This document shows, one piece after another, positions 1 to 4,719 of a stretch of DNA of 5,278 nucleotides (position 1 is its first letter; each line of letters begins with the position of its first letter). Under the pieces are notes generated by a model. The model saw nothing but the letters and a program-made list of their open reading frames with translations, was not told where the DNA came from and searched no databases. The position numbers and the translations under genes were made by a program. The DNA lies in NCBI GenBank assembly GCA_016776705.1, contig JADHSW010000197.1, positions 1 to 5,278 of the forward strand. Direction: 5' to 3'. The stretch is from Rhodospirillales bacterium (GTDB taxonomy: Bacteria > Pseudomonadota > Alphaproteobacteria > Rhodospirillales > JABHCV01).

Positions 1-858
1 GCTGATTCTCTCTACGTTCCTCCTGATGACCCTGTTTTCAGACGTATATCCGGTGGTGGTCACGGCGATCTGAAGGCAATTGAACGTCAATTCGATGAAA
101 AAAAAGGCAAGTTCAAAACCGAAATCGTCATTGATGACGTCCGTTCAATCGGTCATTTCATGTCCATGACATCGTCGGAGGGGGGGTGGCGCGTTGTCAT
201 TATAGACAGCGCCGACGAGATGAACCGTAATGCAGCCAACGCAGTCCTTAAAGTACTTGAAGAGCCTCCCACCAAGGCGATCTTGTTACTGGTCAGCCAC
301 AATCCCGGTCGCTTGTTACCAACAATCCGCTCCCGCTGCCGCATGCTTGGCCTTTCCACCATTGATGAGGCCAGTGTTTGCAAGATGCTGAAAAGCCAAC
401 ATCCGGAAATGCCCAGCGATGATGCGGTGGCGCTCGCCCGTTTGTCGGAAGGCAGTATCGGGCGCGCCCTTGATCTGGAAGTTGAAGGTGGACTTGAGCT
501 TTACCGCGAGTTGCTTAGCCTGCTTGAAACCCTGCCGCACCTTGATGTCGCGTCACTCCACAATCTGGCCGCCAAACTGGGGCGGGCCGGTGGCGATGGT
601 GCCTTTCACACCTTCGGAACCTTGTTACTTGGCTGGCTGGGGCGTTTAATCCTGAGTTCATCGAAAGGGGAACAGGGAGGGAAGAGTACTGAAGAGCGCC
701 TGAATGTGCGTCTGGGAAACACCACCGCACTTGCAAGCTGGCTGGAGGTATGGGACAAGATCAACCACTTGCTGGCGCGCACCGATGCCATAAACATGGA
801 CCGGCGACAGATGATCATCCAGATCTTTCTGGCGCTTGAAAAAGCCGCTCAAGCTTAA
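1..858 (+). CDS. holB: DNA polymerase III subunit delta' (clamp loader), 5'-truncated by window edge
   Basis: Delta' is the stator subunit of the DnaX clamp-loader complex, which opens the beta clamp and places it on primed DNA at the replication fork. The frame is open from base 1, and 285 residues are visible before the TAA at 856-858. The Walker B-like segment VVIIDSADEMN (bases 193-225) is followed by AANAVLKVLEEPP, and the clamp-loader SRC motif is at bases 331-339 within LLPTIRSRCRML. These are hallmark delta' motifs. The C-terminal half is helical and divergent, as expected for the collar domain. An ATG at 160 is internal: the upstream residues (KTEIVIDDVRSIGHF) are conserved delta' sequence, so the true start lies before the window. 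About 50-70 N-terminal residues, including the P-loop region, are missing. In Alphaproteobacteria tmk often precedes this gene, but it is not visible here. metG follows after 11 bases. Confidence 0.95.
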   Translation, partial: ADSLYVPPDDPVFRRISGGGHGDLKAIERQFDEKKGKFKTEIVIDDVRSIGHFMSMTSSEGGWRVVIIDSADEMNRNAANAVLKVLEEPPTKAILLLVSHNPGRLLPTIRSRCRMLGLSTIDEASVCKMLKSQHPEMPSDDAVALARLSEGSIGRALDLEVEGGLELYRELLSLLETLPHLDVASLHNLAAKLGRAGGDGAFHTFGTLLLGWLGRLILSSSKGEQGGKSTEERLNVRLGNTTALASWLEVWDKINHLLARTDAINMDRRQMIIQIFLALEKAAQA

Positions 859-865
859 TTTTCTG

Positions 866-870
866 CGGAG
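866..870 (+). promoter_or_regulatory. Shine-Dalgarno sequence of metG (decides the start)
   Basis: CGGAG at 866-870 is the only Shine-Dalgarno-like string between holB and metG. Its last G is also the first base of the GTG usually called as start, leaving no spacer. The next in-frame near-start codon, ATT at 879, has an 8-base spacer. No ATG or TTG lies in frame between these points and the conserved TTPIYY segment. Confidence 0.6.
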
Positions 871-2426
871 TGAGACCAATTAAATCCTATTACCTGACGA
901 CGCCGATTTATTATGTCAATGACGCCCCGCATATCGGCCATGCCTATACGACGCTGGCCTGTGATGTGCTGGCTCGCTTTAAACGCCTTGACGGTTATGA
1001 CGTCAAATTTCTTACCGGAACAGACGAGCACGGCCAAAAGGTAGAAAAATCGGCCCTTGCCGCAGGTGTTGATCCCAAGGCCTTCACCGACAGGGTCTCG
1101 CAGAATTTCCGCGATCTGGCCGATCTAATGAATTTCTCTCACGACGATTTTATCCGCACCACCGAAGAGCGCCACAAACATTCTGTTCAGGACTTGTGGA
1201 AAAAGCTGATGGATAAGGGCGAAATCTATCTGGACAGCTATTCAGGCTGGTATGCAGTGCGTGATGAGGCGTTTTATGGTGAAGGCGAGTTAACTGACGG
1301 CCCCAATGGCAAGAAGATTGCGCCATCAGGCGCCGAAGTGGAATGGGTTGAAGAACCCAGCTACTTCTTTAAGCTCTCCCAATGGGGCGACAAGCTGCTC
1401 AGGTTTTATGACGACAATCCTGATTTCATCGCCCCAAACTCGCGGCGCAATGAGGTCATCAGTTTTGTCAAAGGCGGCCTTCGGGATTTGTCTGTTTCGC
1501 GCACCACCTTCAATTGGGGGGTGCCGGTGCCGGGCGACGATGATCACATTATGTATGTGTGGCTGGATGCCCTGACCAACTACATTACCGGCGTCGGTTA
1601 TCCTGAGACTGAAAGCGGCGAGTACGCAACCTATTGGCCTGCTGATTTGCATATGGTCGGCAAGGACATCCTTCGTTTCCACGCTGTGTACTGGCCGGCT
1701 TTTCTACTTGCAGCTGGTCTTGAAGCGCCAAAGCGGGTCTATGCCCATGGCTGGTGGACAAACGAAGGCGAGAAGATTTCAAAATCTCTTGGTAACGTTA
1801 TCGCGCCCCATGACCTGGTCAACAAATATGGTCTGGATCAGGTGCGCTATTTTCTTCTTAGGGAGGTCCCCTTCGGTAACGATGGTGATTTTTCCCATCA
1901 GGCAATGGTCAACCGTATGAATGGTGAGTTGGCCAATGATTTAGGCAATCTTGCCCAGCGCGTGTTGTCCATGGTCGCCAAAAATTGTGACGGGGCGATC
2001 CCCCAACATGGCGACTTTAGTCATGAAGATCATCAATTGATGAATGGTGCAGGGCAGTTGCTTGAAAAGCTGCGCGATGCGCTGGACCGTCAATCCTTTC
2101 ACGAAGCCCTTGAATCGGTCTGGATCATCATTCGCGCTGCCAATGGTTATGTCGATGCGCAGGCTCCCTGGAAGTTGAAAAAAGAAGCCCCTGAGCGTAT
2201 GGCCAGTGTTCTTTACGTTTTATCTGAAAGCGTTCGACGAATCGCCCTGGTTTTGCAACCATTCATGCCCGATACCATGGCCCGCATGCTGGACCAGCTT
2301 GCCGTCAGCCCGGAACATCGCGCGTTTTCATTTCTGGATGAAGGCCATCATCTGAAACCCGGAACCGCCTTGCCTAAACCGGAAGGTGTATTTCCAAGAT
2401 ATGTTGATGAAAGCGCAGAAAGCTGA
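870..2426 (+). CDS. metG: Methionyl-tRNA synthetase, zinc-less short form
   Basis: This cytosolic class I enzyme charges tRNA-Met, including initiator tRNA, with methionine using ATP. Counting from GTG 870 it has 518 residues. The Rossmann catalytic domain carries TTPIYYVND (10-18), HIGH (21-24), LTGTDEHGQK (48-57), the connective peptide at about 120-200, and the KMSKS loop as KISKS (302-306). The helical anticodon-binding domain contains the NGYVDAQAPW block (425-434). Only two cysteines exist (31 and 373), so no zinc knuckle can form; the connective region reads GWYAVRDEAFYGEGEL where zinc-binding relatives carry CxxC pairs. The protein ends about where the anticodon-binding domain does, so there is no C-terminal Trbp111-like tRNA-binding domain, which fits the alphaproteobacterial short type. 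The start is uncertain: GTG 870 overlaps the last base of its own GGAG, while ATT 879 lies 8 bases after GGAG and would give a 515-residue protein beginning at IKSYYLTTP. It probably shares a transcript with holB. Confidence 0.97.
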   Translation: MRPIKSYYLTTPIYYVNDAPHIGHAYTTLACDVLARFKRLDGYDVKFLTGTDEHGQKVEKSALAAGVDPKAFTDRVSQNFRDLADLMNFSHDDFIRTTEERHKHSVQDLWKKLMDKGEIYLDSYSGWYAVRDEAFYGEGELTDGPNGKKIAPSGAEVEWVEEPSYFFKLSQWGDKLLRFYDDNPDFIAPNSRRNEVISFVKGGLRDLSVSRTTFNWGVPVPGDDDHIMYVWLDALTNYITGVGYPETESGEYATYWPADLHMVGKDILRFHAVYWPAFLLAAGLEAPKRVYAHGWWTNEGEKISKSLGNVIAPHDLVNKYGLDQVRYFLLREVPFGNDGDFSHQAMVNRMNGELANDLGNLAQRVLSMVAKNCDGAIPQHGDFSHEDHQLMNGAGQLLEKLRDALDRQSFHEALESVWIIIRAANGYVDAQAPWKLKKEAPERMASVLYVLSESVRRIALVLQPFMPDTMARMLDQLAVSPEHRAFSFLDEGHHLKPGTALPKPEGVFPRYVDESAES

Positions 2427-2432
2427 CTTCTG

Positions 2433-2452
2433 TGGAATGCAAGCCATTTCCA
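2433..2452 (+). repeat. Small imperfect hairpin after metG
   Basis: Seven bases after the metG stop, TGGAATG (2433-2439) can pair with CA-TTCCA (2445-2452, one bulged T) around a 5-base loop. No T-tract follows, so this is not a convincing terminator. It could protect the 3' end of the metG transcript, or be chance. Confidence 0.3.
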
Positions 2453-2461
2453 ACGAGGCCA

Positions 2462-2490
2462 TTCCCAAAAAAAGAGTTTTGTGCTAGGGT
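2462..2490 (+). promoter_or_regulatory. Putative sigma-70-type promoter for the 38-codon gene
   Basis: TTCCCA (2462-2467, four of six matches to TTGACA) lies exactly 17 bases before TAGGGT (2485-2490, which keeps the key T, A and final T of TATAAT). The predicted start of transcription is near 2497, giving a leader of about 56 bases before the ATG at 2553. The position in a metG-tatD gap and the full set of downstream signals support it; the match quality alone is moderate. Confidence 0.45.
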
Positions 2491-2499
2491 GTTACAGTT

Positions 2500-2509
2500 G
2501 AGGTACCTC
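2500..2509. promoter_or_regulatory. Perfect 10-bp palindrome at the predicted transcription start
   Basis: GAGGTACCTC is fully self-complementary with no loop, so it is more likely a dimeric protein-binding site or chance than an RNA hairpin. It starts about 3 bases after the predicted transcription start of the promoter at 2462-2490, where a bound repressor could block RNA polymerase. No known regulator consensus is recognised. Confidence 0.35.
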
Positions 2510-2518
2510 TTTTAATCA

Positions 2519-2530
2519 TGCCGCGCGGCA
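2519..2530. repeat. Perfect 12-bp GC-rich palindrome in the leader
   Basis: TGCCGCGCGGCA lies 12 bases before the Shine-Dalgarno of the 38-codon gene. As RNA it could form a 4-bp TGCC/GGCA stem with a GCGC loop; as DNA it is a second symmetric site just downstream of the palindrome at 2500-2509. It stands out as a GC block in a moderately AT-rich leader. Confidence 0.35.
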
Positions 2531-2541
2531 ACAGGTGCGAT

Positions 2542-2546
2542 GGAGG
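2542..2546 (+). promoter_or_regulatory. Strong Shine-Dalgarno of the 38-codon gene
   Basis: GGAGG followed by T is a near-full match to the 16S anti-Shine-Dalgarno, 6 bases before ATG 2553. It is stronger than the sites in front of metG and tatD, and is a main reason to accept this short frame as a real gene. Confidence 0.75.
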
Positions 2547-2552
2547 TAACTG

Positions 2553-2669
2553 ATGAACCAAGATGATAAGAAGACTTATCTGTGGACTATTGGTGTAGTG
2601 GGGTTGATGGTGATTTTGGTTTTAATTGCCTACTCAGCAGGAATTATCCCGGTTTCACCAGCCTCATAA
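2553..2669 (+). CDS. 38-residue single-pass membrane microprotein, unknown function
   Basis: The frame runs from ATG 2553 to TAA 2667-2669. The product has a short charged N-terminus (D4, D5, K6, K7), one hydrophobic segment at about residues 9-32 (LWTIGVVGLMVILVLIAY at 10-27, then SAGII), and a short polar tail PVSPAS. It would be an inner-membrane protein; the N-terminal lysines are next to paired aspartates, so orientation is only weakly indicated, with the N-terminus probably cytoplasmic. Support for a real gene is a strong GGAGG, a promoter-like pair upstream and a Rho-independent terminator starting 25 bases after the stop, which together form a complete monocistronic unit. The family is not recognised. 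Possible roles, by analogy only, are a small subunit or regulator of a membrane complex, or a stress-related microprotein. It does not resemble CydX or bacterial aa3-oxidase subunit IV closely enough to name. A type I toxin is less likely, as no antisense RNA is evident. Confidence 0.72.
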   Translation: MNQDDKKTYLWTIGVVGLMVILVLIAYSAGIIPVSPAS

Positions 2670-2693
2670 ACTGACAAAATCTCCATTCTTTTC

Positions 2694-2742
2694 TGGCGCT
2701 GCCGGTTTCCCCAAAAAGGTAGCGCCATTTCTTTGTATTTTT
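2694..2742 (+). terminator. Rho-independent terminator after the 38-codon gene
   Basis: TGGCGCTGCC (2694-2703) pairs with GGTAGCGCCA (2718-2727) in a 10-bp stem with one G-U wobble and a 14-base loop. It is followed at once by a T-rich tract (2728-2742, 12 T in 15). This is the clearest terminator in the window. It closes the microprotein unit and should also stop metG read-through before tatD. Confidence 0.88.
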
Positions 2743-2758
2743 CAGTTTAAGTCTTGTC

Positions 2759-2786
2759 GTGACAATTGCAGGAACTGGCATTAAGT
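2759..2786 (+). promoter_or_regulatory. Weak candidate promoter for tatD
   Basis: GTGACA (2759-2764, five of six to TTGACA), a 16-base spacer and TTAAGT (2781-2786, three of six) give a weak pair. The -35 overlaps a small inverted repeat, TTGTC-GT-GACAA (2754-2765). An alternative -10 is TAAAAT (2813-2818, five of six) without a good -35, which would make the tatD message nearly leaderless. A promoter is expected here because of the terminator just upstream. Confidence 0.3.
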
Positions 2787-2832
2787 ACAAGGTATCCCAC
2801 CTAAAAAATGCATAAAATGACGGTTTCTCATA

Positions 2833-3612
2833 ATGCTTGTCGATAGCCACTGCCACCTGGATTTCCCCGATTTTGAAGAGGATATGGACGACATTGTCGC
2901 CCGTGCCGATGCGGCAGGCGTTAAACACATGCTGTCAATCTGCACCCATGTGACTAAATTTGATCCGGTTCTGGCATTGGCAGAACACTACGACAACATT
3001 TTCTGCACCGTTGGCATTCATCCGCACAATGCTGAAATGGAGCCTGAGGTCACATCTGAACACCTGATCCGTATGGCTGCAAACGCAAAGGTCGTCGGTT
3101 TTGGTGAAACCGGACTTGATTTCTTTTACGATAAAAGCCCACGCGATATCCAGAAACGCCAGTTCAGGGCTCATATTCAAGCCGCCCGGGAAGCAGGGCT
3201 GCCTTTGGTTGTTCACACACGCGATGCTGACGAGGATATGGCTGAAATCCTGAAGGAAGAAGCCGGAAAGGGATCATTTAGCGGCCTTCTTCATTGCTTT
3301 TCAAGCTCTCGGCAACTTGCTGAAACGGCTATGGACCTCGGTCTTTATCTTTCCATATCTGGAATCGTAACCTTCAATAAAGCCGATGAATTGCGTGATA
3401 TTGTCAGAGACACCCCCCTGGACAGGCTTCTGGTCGAAACTGACGCCCCTTATCTGGCCCCCGTTCCCCAGCGAGGAAAACGCAATGAGCCTGCATTTAC
3501 CCGCCATACAGCTGAAAAAGTTGCTGAAATCAAGGGAATATCATTTGAGGAGGTCGCCACCGTAACGACCCGGAACTTTTTCTCTCTGTTTACCAAGGCT
3601 AAACCGGCATGA
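2833..3612 (+). CDS. tatD: TatD family metal-dependent hydrolase (DNase/deacylase fold)
   Basis: TatD proteins are cytoplasmic TIM-barrel metallohydrolases; characterised members are 3'-5' exonucleases or DNases linked to DNA repair and RNA/DNA turnover, and relatives act on D-aminoacyl groups. This 259-residue protein has the full family length. The expected metal and catalytic residues are present: H6 and H8 in DSHCHLD, E92 in GFGETGLDFFY, H128 in VVHTRDA, H154 in LLHCFSS and D204 in VETDAPYLAP. GIHPHN (61-66) and RGKRNEP (214-220) are also typical. The start is fixed: in-frame TGA lies at 2818 and no other start codon follows it. No good Shine-Dalgarno precedes ATG 2833. The stop overlaps the next start as ATGA. 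Whether it is orthologous to E. coli tatD or ycfH cannot be settled from sequence; the holB neighbourhood favours the ycfH-like branch. Confidence 0.95.
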   Translation: MLVDSHCHLDFPDFEEDMDDIVARADAAGVKHMLSICTHVTKFDPVLALAEHYDNIFCTVGIHPHNAEMEPEVTSEHLIRMAANAKVVGFGETGLDFFYDKSPRDIQKRQFRAHIQAAREAGLPLVVHTRDADEDMAEILKEEAGKGSFSGLLHCFSSSRQLAETAMDLGLYLSISGIVTFNKADELRDIVRDTPLDRLLVETDAPYLAPVPQRGKRNEPAFTRHTAEKVAEIKGISFEEVATVTTRNFFSLFTKAKPA

Positions 3613-4382
3613 AGGTGACCATTTTAGGATGCGGCGGTTCCAGCGGCACACCGGCAGTCGGACGGGGGTGGGGCGTCTGTGACCCCCAAAACTCTAAAAA
3701 CAGTCGCCTCAGGCCTTCAATACTGGTCGAAAATCGCAAAACCTGTGTTCTGGTCGACACTTCACCCGATTTGCGGCAGCAATTGTTGAATAAAGATGTC
3801 AAACGGCTGGATGCGGTCCTTTTTACCCATTATCACGCCGATCATCTGCACGGGATCGACGATTTGCGTCAGATTAACCGTGAAATGAATGCTGCGATTG
3901 ACGCCTACGGCGATGCGGAAACTCTGGAAGTCATCAAGGAACGCTTCGGTTATGTGCTCGAGCCCTTAGCCGATGGTGCTGACATGTATTACAAGCCGAC
4001 GCTGGTCGAGCACGTTCTGTCAGACGGTGATCAACTATCCATTGGGGATATCGACATTGATGTCTTCGTGCAGGATCACGGCTACTGCGATACCCTTGGA
4101 TTTCGCTTCGGTCCAATTGCCTATACGACTGATGTTGTTGAATTGCCGGAACATGCCTTCGAGGTTTTGGAAGGCGTCGATACGTGGATCATCGGCACGT
4201 TGATTGATAAACCACATCCGACTCATGCCCATGTAGATAAGGCTCTCGATTGGATTGAACGTGTGCAACCGAGGAGAGGGGTGCTTACTCACCTTGGTTA
4301 TGGTTTCGATTACCAGACCCTTCAGGAGCGTCTCCCGGATCATGTAGAGCCTGCCTTTGATGGAATGTTACTCGAAGCATAA
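3609..4382 (+). CDS. PhnP-like metallo-beta-lactamase-fold hydrolase
   Basis: The 257-residue protein belongs to the MBL superfamily branch that includes PhnP (phosphoribosyl cyclic phosphodiesterase) and related phosphodiesterases. The metal site is complete: HYHADH (74-79) after TH, H157 in QDHG, D175 in YTTDV and H228 in LTHLG; PTHAHV (204-209) is a further family block. The N-terminus GCGGSSGTPAVGRGWGVC matches the GxxSGxP strand of the family. E. coli PhnP has an extra structural zinc held by a cysteine cluster in this region; here only C24 remains at that place, so the second zinc site is probably absent. No phn gene is nearby, so phosphonate breakdown is not indicated. The ATG overlaps the tatD stop (ATGA), which implies translational coupling. 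A tatD-MBL pair next to metG is a recurrent alphaproteobacterial arrangement; the substrate is unknown. Confidence 0.93.
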   Translation: MKVTILGCGGSSGTPAVGRGWGVCDPQNSKNSRLRPSILVENRKTCVLVDTSPDLRQQLLNKDVKRLDAVLFTHYHADHLHGIDDLRQINREMNAAIDAYGDAETLEVIKERFGYVLEPLADGADMYYKPTLVEHVLSDGDQLSIGDIDIDVFVQDHGYCDTLGFRFGPIAYTTDVVELPEHAFEVLEGVDTWIIGTLIDKPHPTHAHVDKALDWIERVQPRRGVLTHLGYGFDYQTLQERLPDHVEPAFDGMLLEA

Positions 4383-4432
4383 ACTCAAATTCATACTCCA
4401 TTTTCCATTTAAGAACTCCTCACAGGAATGCC

Positions 4433-4463
4433 TTGCCTGACAGGCCAAAACACGCCAGGCAGC
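4433..4463 (+). repeat. Competing hairpins after the MBL gene
   Basis: TTGCCT (4433-4438) can fold on AGG-c-CAA (4442-4448) with a 3-base loop, or TGCCTG (4434-4439) can instead pair with CAGGCA (4456-4461). The two folds exclude each other. CAGGC is also directly repeated at 4441-4445 and 4456-4460. It may mark the 3' end of the tatD-MBL message, but without a T-tract a terminator call is weak. Confidence 0.35.
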
Positions 4464-4507
4464 TCTCAAAAGACATTTTACTGTTTTGTGGTGCGATTCT
4501 TTATTCC

Positions 4508-4536
4508 AAGACAATATGTTGATATTAAAATATAAT
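4508..4536 (+). promoter_or_regulatory. Candidate promoter upstream of the dehydrogenase gene
   Basis: AAGACA (4508-4513, four of six to TTGACA), a 17-base spacer and a perfect TATAAT (4531-4536) predict transcription from about 4543, giving a leader of about 177 bases. A perfect -10 is easier to meet by chance in such AT-rich DNA, which lowers confidence. A second, weaker pair nearer the gene is TTGCGC (4652-4657) with TAAGAT (4674-4679), spacer 16. Confidence 0.45.
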
Positions 4537-4538
4537 AT
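4522..4538. repeat. AT inverted repeat spanning the -10
   Basis: ATATTA (4522-4527) and TAATAT (4533-4538) are perfect complements 5 bases apart, and the right arm overlaps the TATAAT. It may simply reflect the low complexity of this stretch, or be an operator over the promoter. Confidence 0.3.
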
Positions 4539-4547
4539 TAGATTTTC

Positions 4548-4563
4548 CATAATATACATTATG
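4548..4563. promoter_or_regulatory. Perfect 6+6 inverted repeat just downstream of the promoter
   Basis: CATAAT (4548-4553) and ATTATG (4558-4563) are perfect complements separated by ATAC. The 16-bp site would lie at about +6 to +21 from the predicted start of transcription, a classic place for a repressor operator. No regulator is recognised, and AT-richness raises the chance expectation. Confidence 0.35.
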
Positions 4564-4638
4564 CGACTTTCTCTGTATTTAAAGTTAAAGGTAAAAGCTG
4601 TTTTGTCTCCATCCCTCTTACAGCCAAAATGAATAAAT

Positions 4639-4652
4639 ACGTGACAGCACGT
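4639..4652. repeat. ACGTG-ACAG-CACGT inverted repeat
   Basis: ACGTG (4639-4643) and CACGT (4648-4652) are perfect complements around ACAG. It could be a DNA-binding site or a 5-bp RNA hairpin in the dehydrogenase leader, and it overlaps the -35 of the weaker proximal promoter candidate by one base. Confidence 0.35.
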
Positions 4653-4677
4653 TGCGCCAGACATATTTCCGATTAAG

Positions 4678-4691
4678 ATGCTTCAAAGCAT
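4678..4691 (+). repeat. Small hairpin in the dehydrogenase leader
   Basis: ATGCT (4678-4682) pairs with AGCAT (4687-4691) around a TCAA loop. It starts with an ATG that opens a 13-codon frame ending in TGA at 4717-4719, directly abutting the dehydrogenase ATG. Confidence 0.3.
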
Positions 4692-4700
4692 AAAGACTAA

Positions 4701-4715
4701 CCCGTCTGCGGGAGG
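4701..4715 (+). promoter_or_regulatory. Dehydrogenase Shine-Dalgarno partly held in a hairpin
   Basis: GGGAGG (4710-4715) lies 4 bases before ATG 4720. CCCG (4701-4704) can pair with CGGG (4709-4712) around a TCTG loop, which would cover the first three Gs of the ribosome binding site. The stem is short, so any effect on translation may be mild. Confidence 0.5.
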
Positions 4716-4719
4716 TTGA

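Larger units (their letters stand above)
4383..4719. other. 337-base AT-rich intergenic region with several inverted repeats
   Basis: No convincing protein-coding gene is seen on either strand. The core at 4501-4560 has only 10 G or C in 60 bases, far below the flanking genes. It holds a consensus -10, at least four inverted repeats and a hairpin next to the dehydrogenase Shine-Dalgarno, listed separately. No clear Rho-independent terminator follows the MBL gene: the inverted repeats at 4433-4463 lack a T-tract. No known riboswitch or tRNA is recognised. Confidence 0.7.

Noticed and set aside
160..160. ATG 160 as the holB start
   Set aside because: The frame is open to base 1 and the upstream residues match conserved delta' sequence, so the gene is cut by the window edge rather than starting here.
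1326..1682. 118-codon minus-strand frame inside metG
   Set aside because: It is fully antisense to conserved MetRS coding sequence and is a shadow of the GC-balanced codon pattern.
2443..2466. Near-repeat GCCATTTCC / GCCATTCCC
   Set aside because: Two 9-base copies with one mismatch are too short and too few to call a repeat element.
2553..2669. Type I toxin-antitoxin reading of the 38-codon gene
   Set aside because: Size and hydrophobic helix fit a toxin, but no antisense promoter or repeated antitoxin RNA is evident around it.
2644..2928. 94-codon minus-strand frame over the terminator and tatD start
   Set aside because: It runs antisense through the terminator and the conserved tatD N-terminus and looks like a shadow frame.
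4433..4463. Rho-independent terminator after the MBL gene
   Set aside because: Stems exist but no T-tract follows directly; recorded only as an inverted repeat.
4428..4535. 35-codon plus-strand frame starting just after AGGA
   Set aside because: The AGGA abuts the ATG with no spacer, the product has no clear feature, and it ends inside the TATAAT promoter candidate.
4368..4664. 98-codon minus-strand frame across the AT-rich gap
   Set aside because: It overlaps the MBL 3' end, has a poor ribosome binding site and an unremarkable, Cys/His/Asn-rich chance-like composition, and would run against the local signals; no family resemblance is seen.
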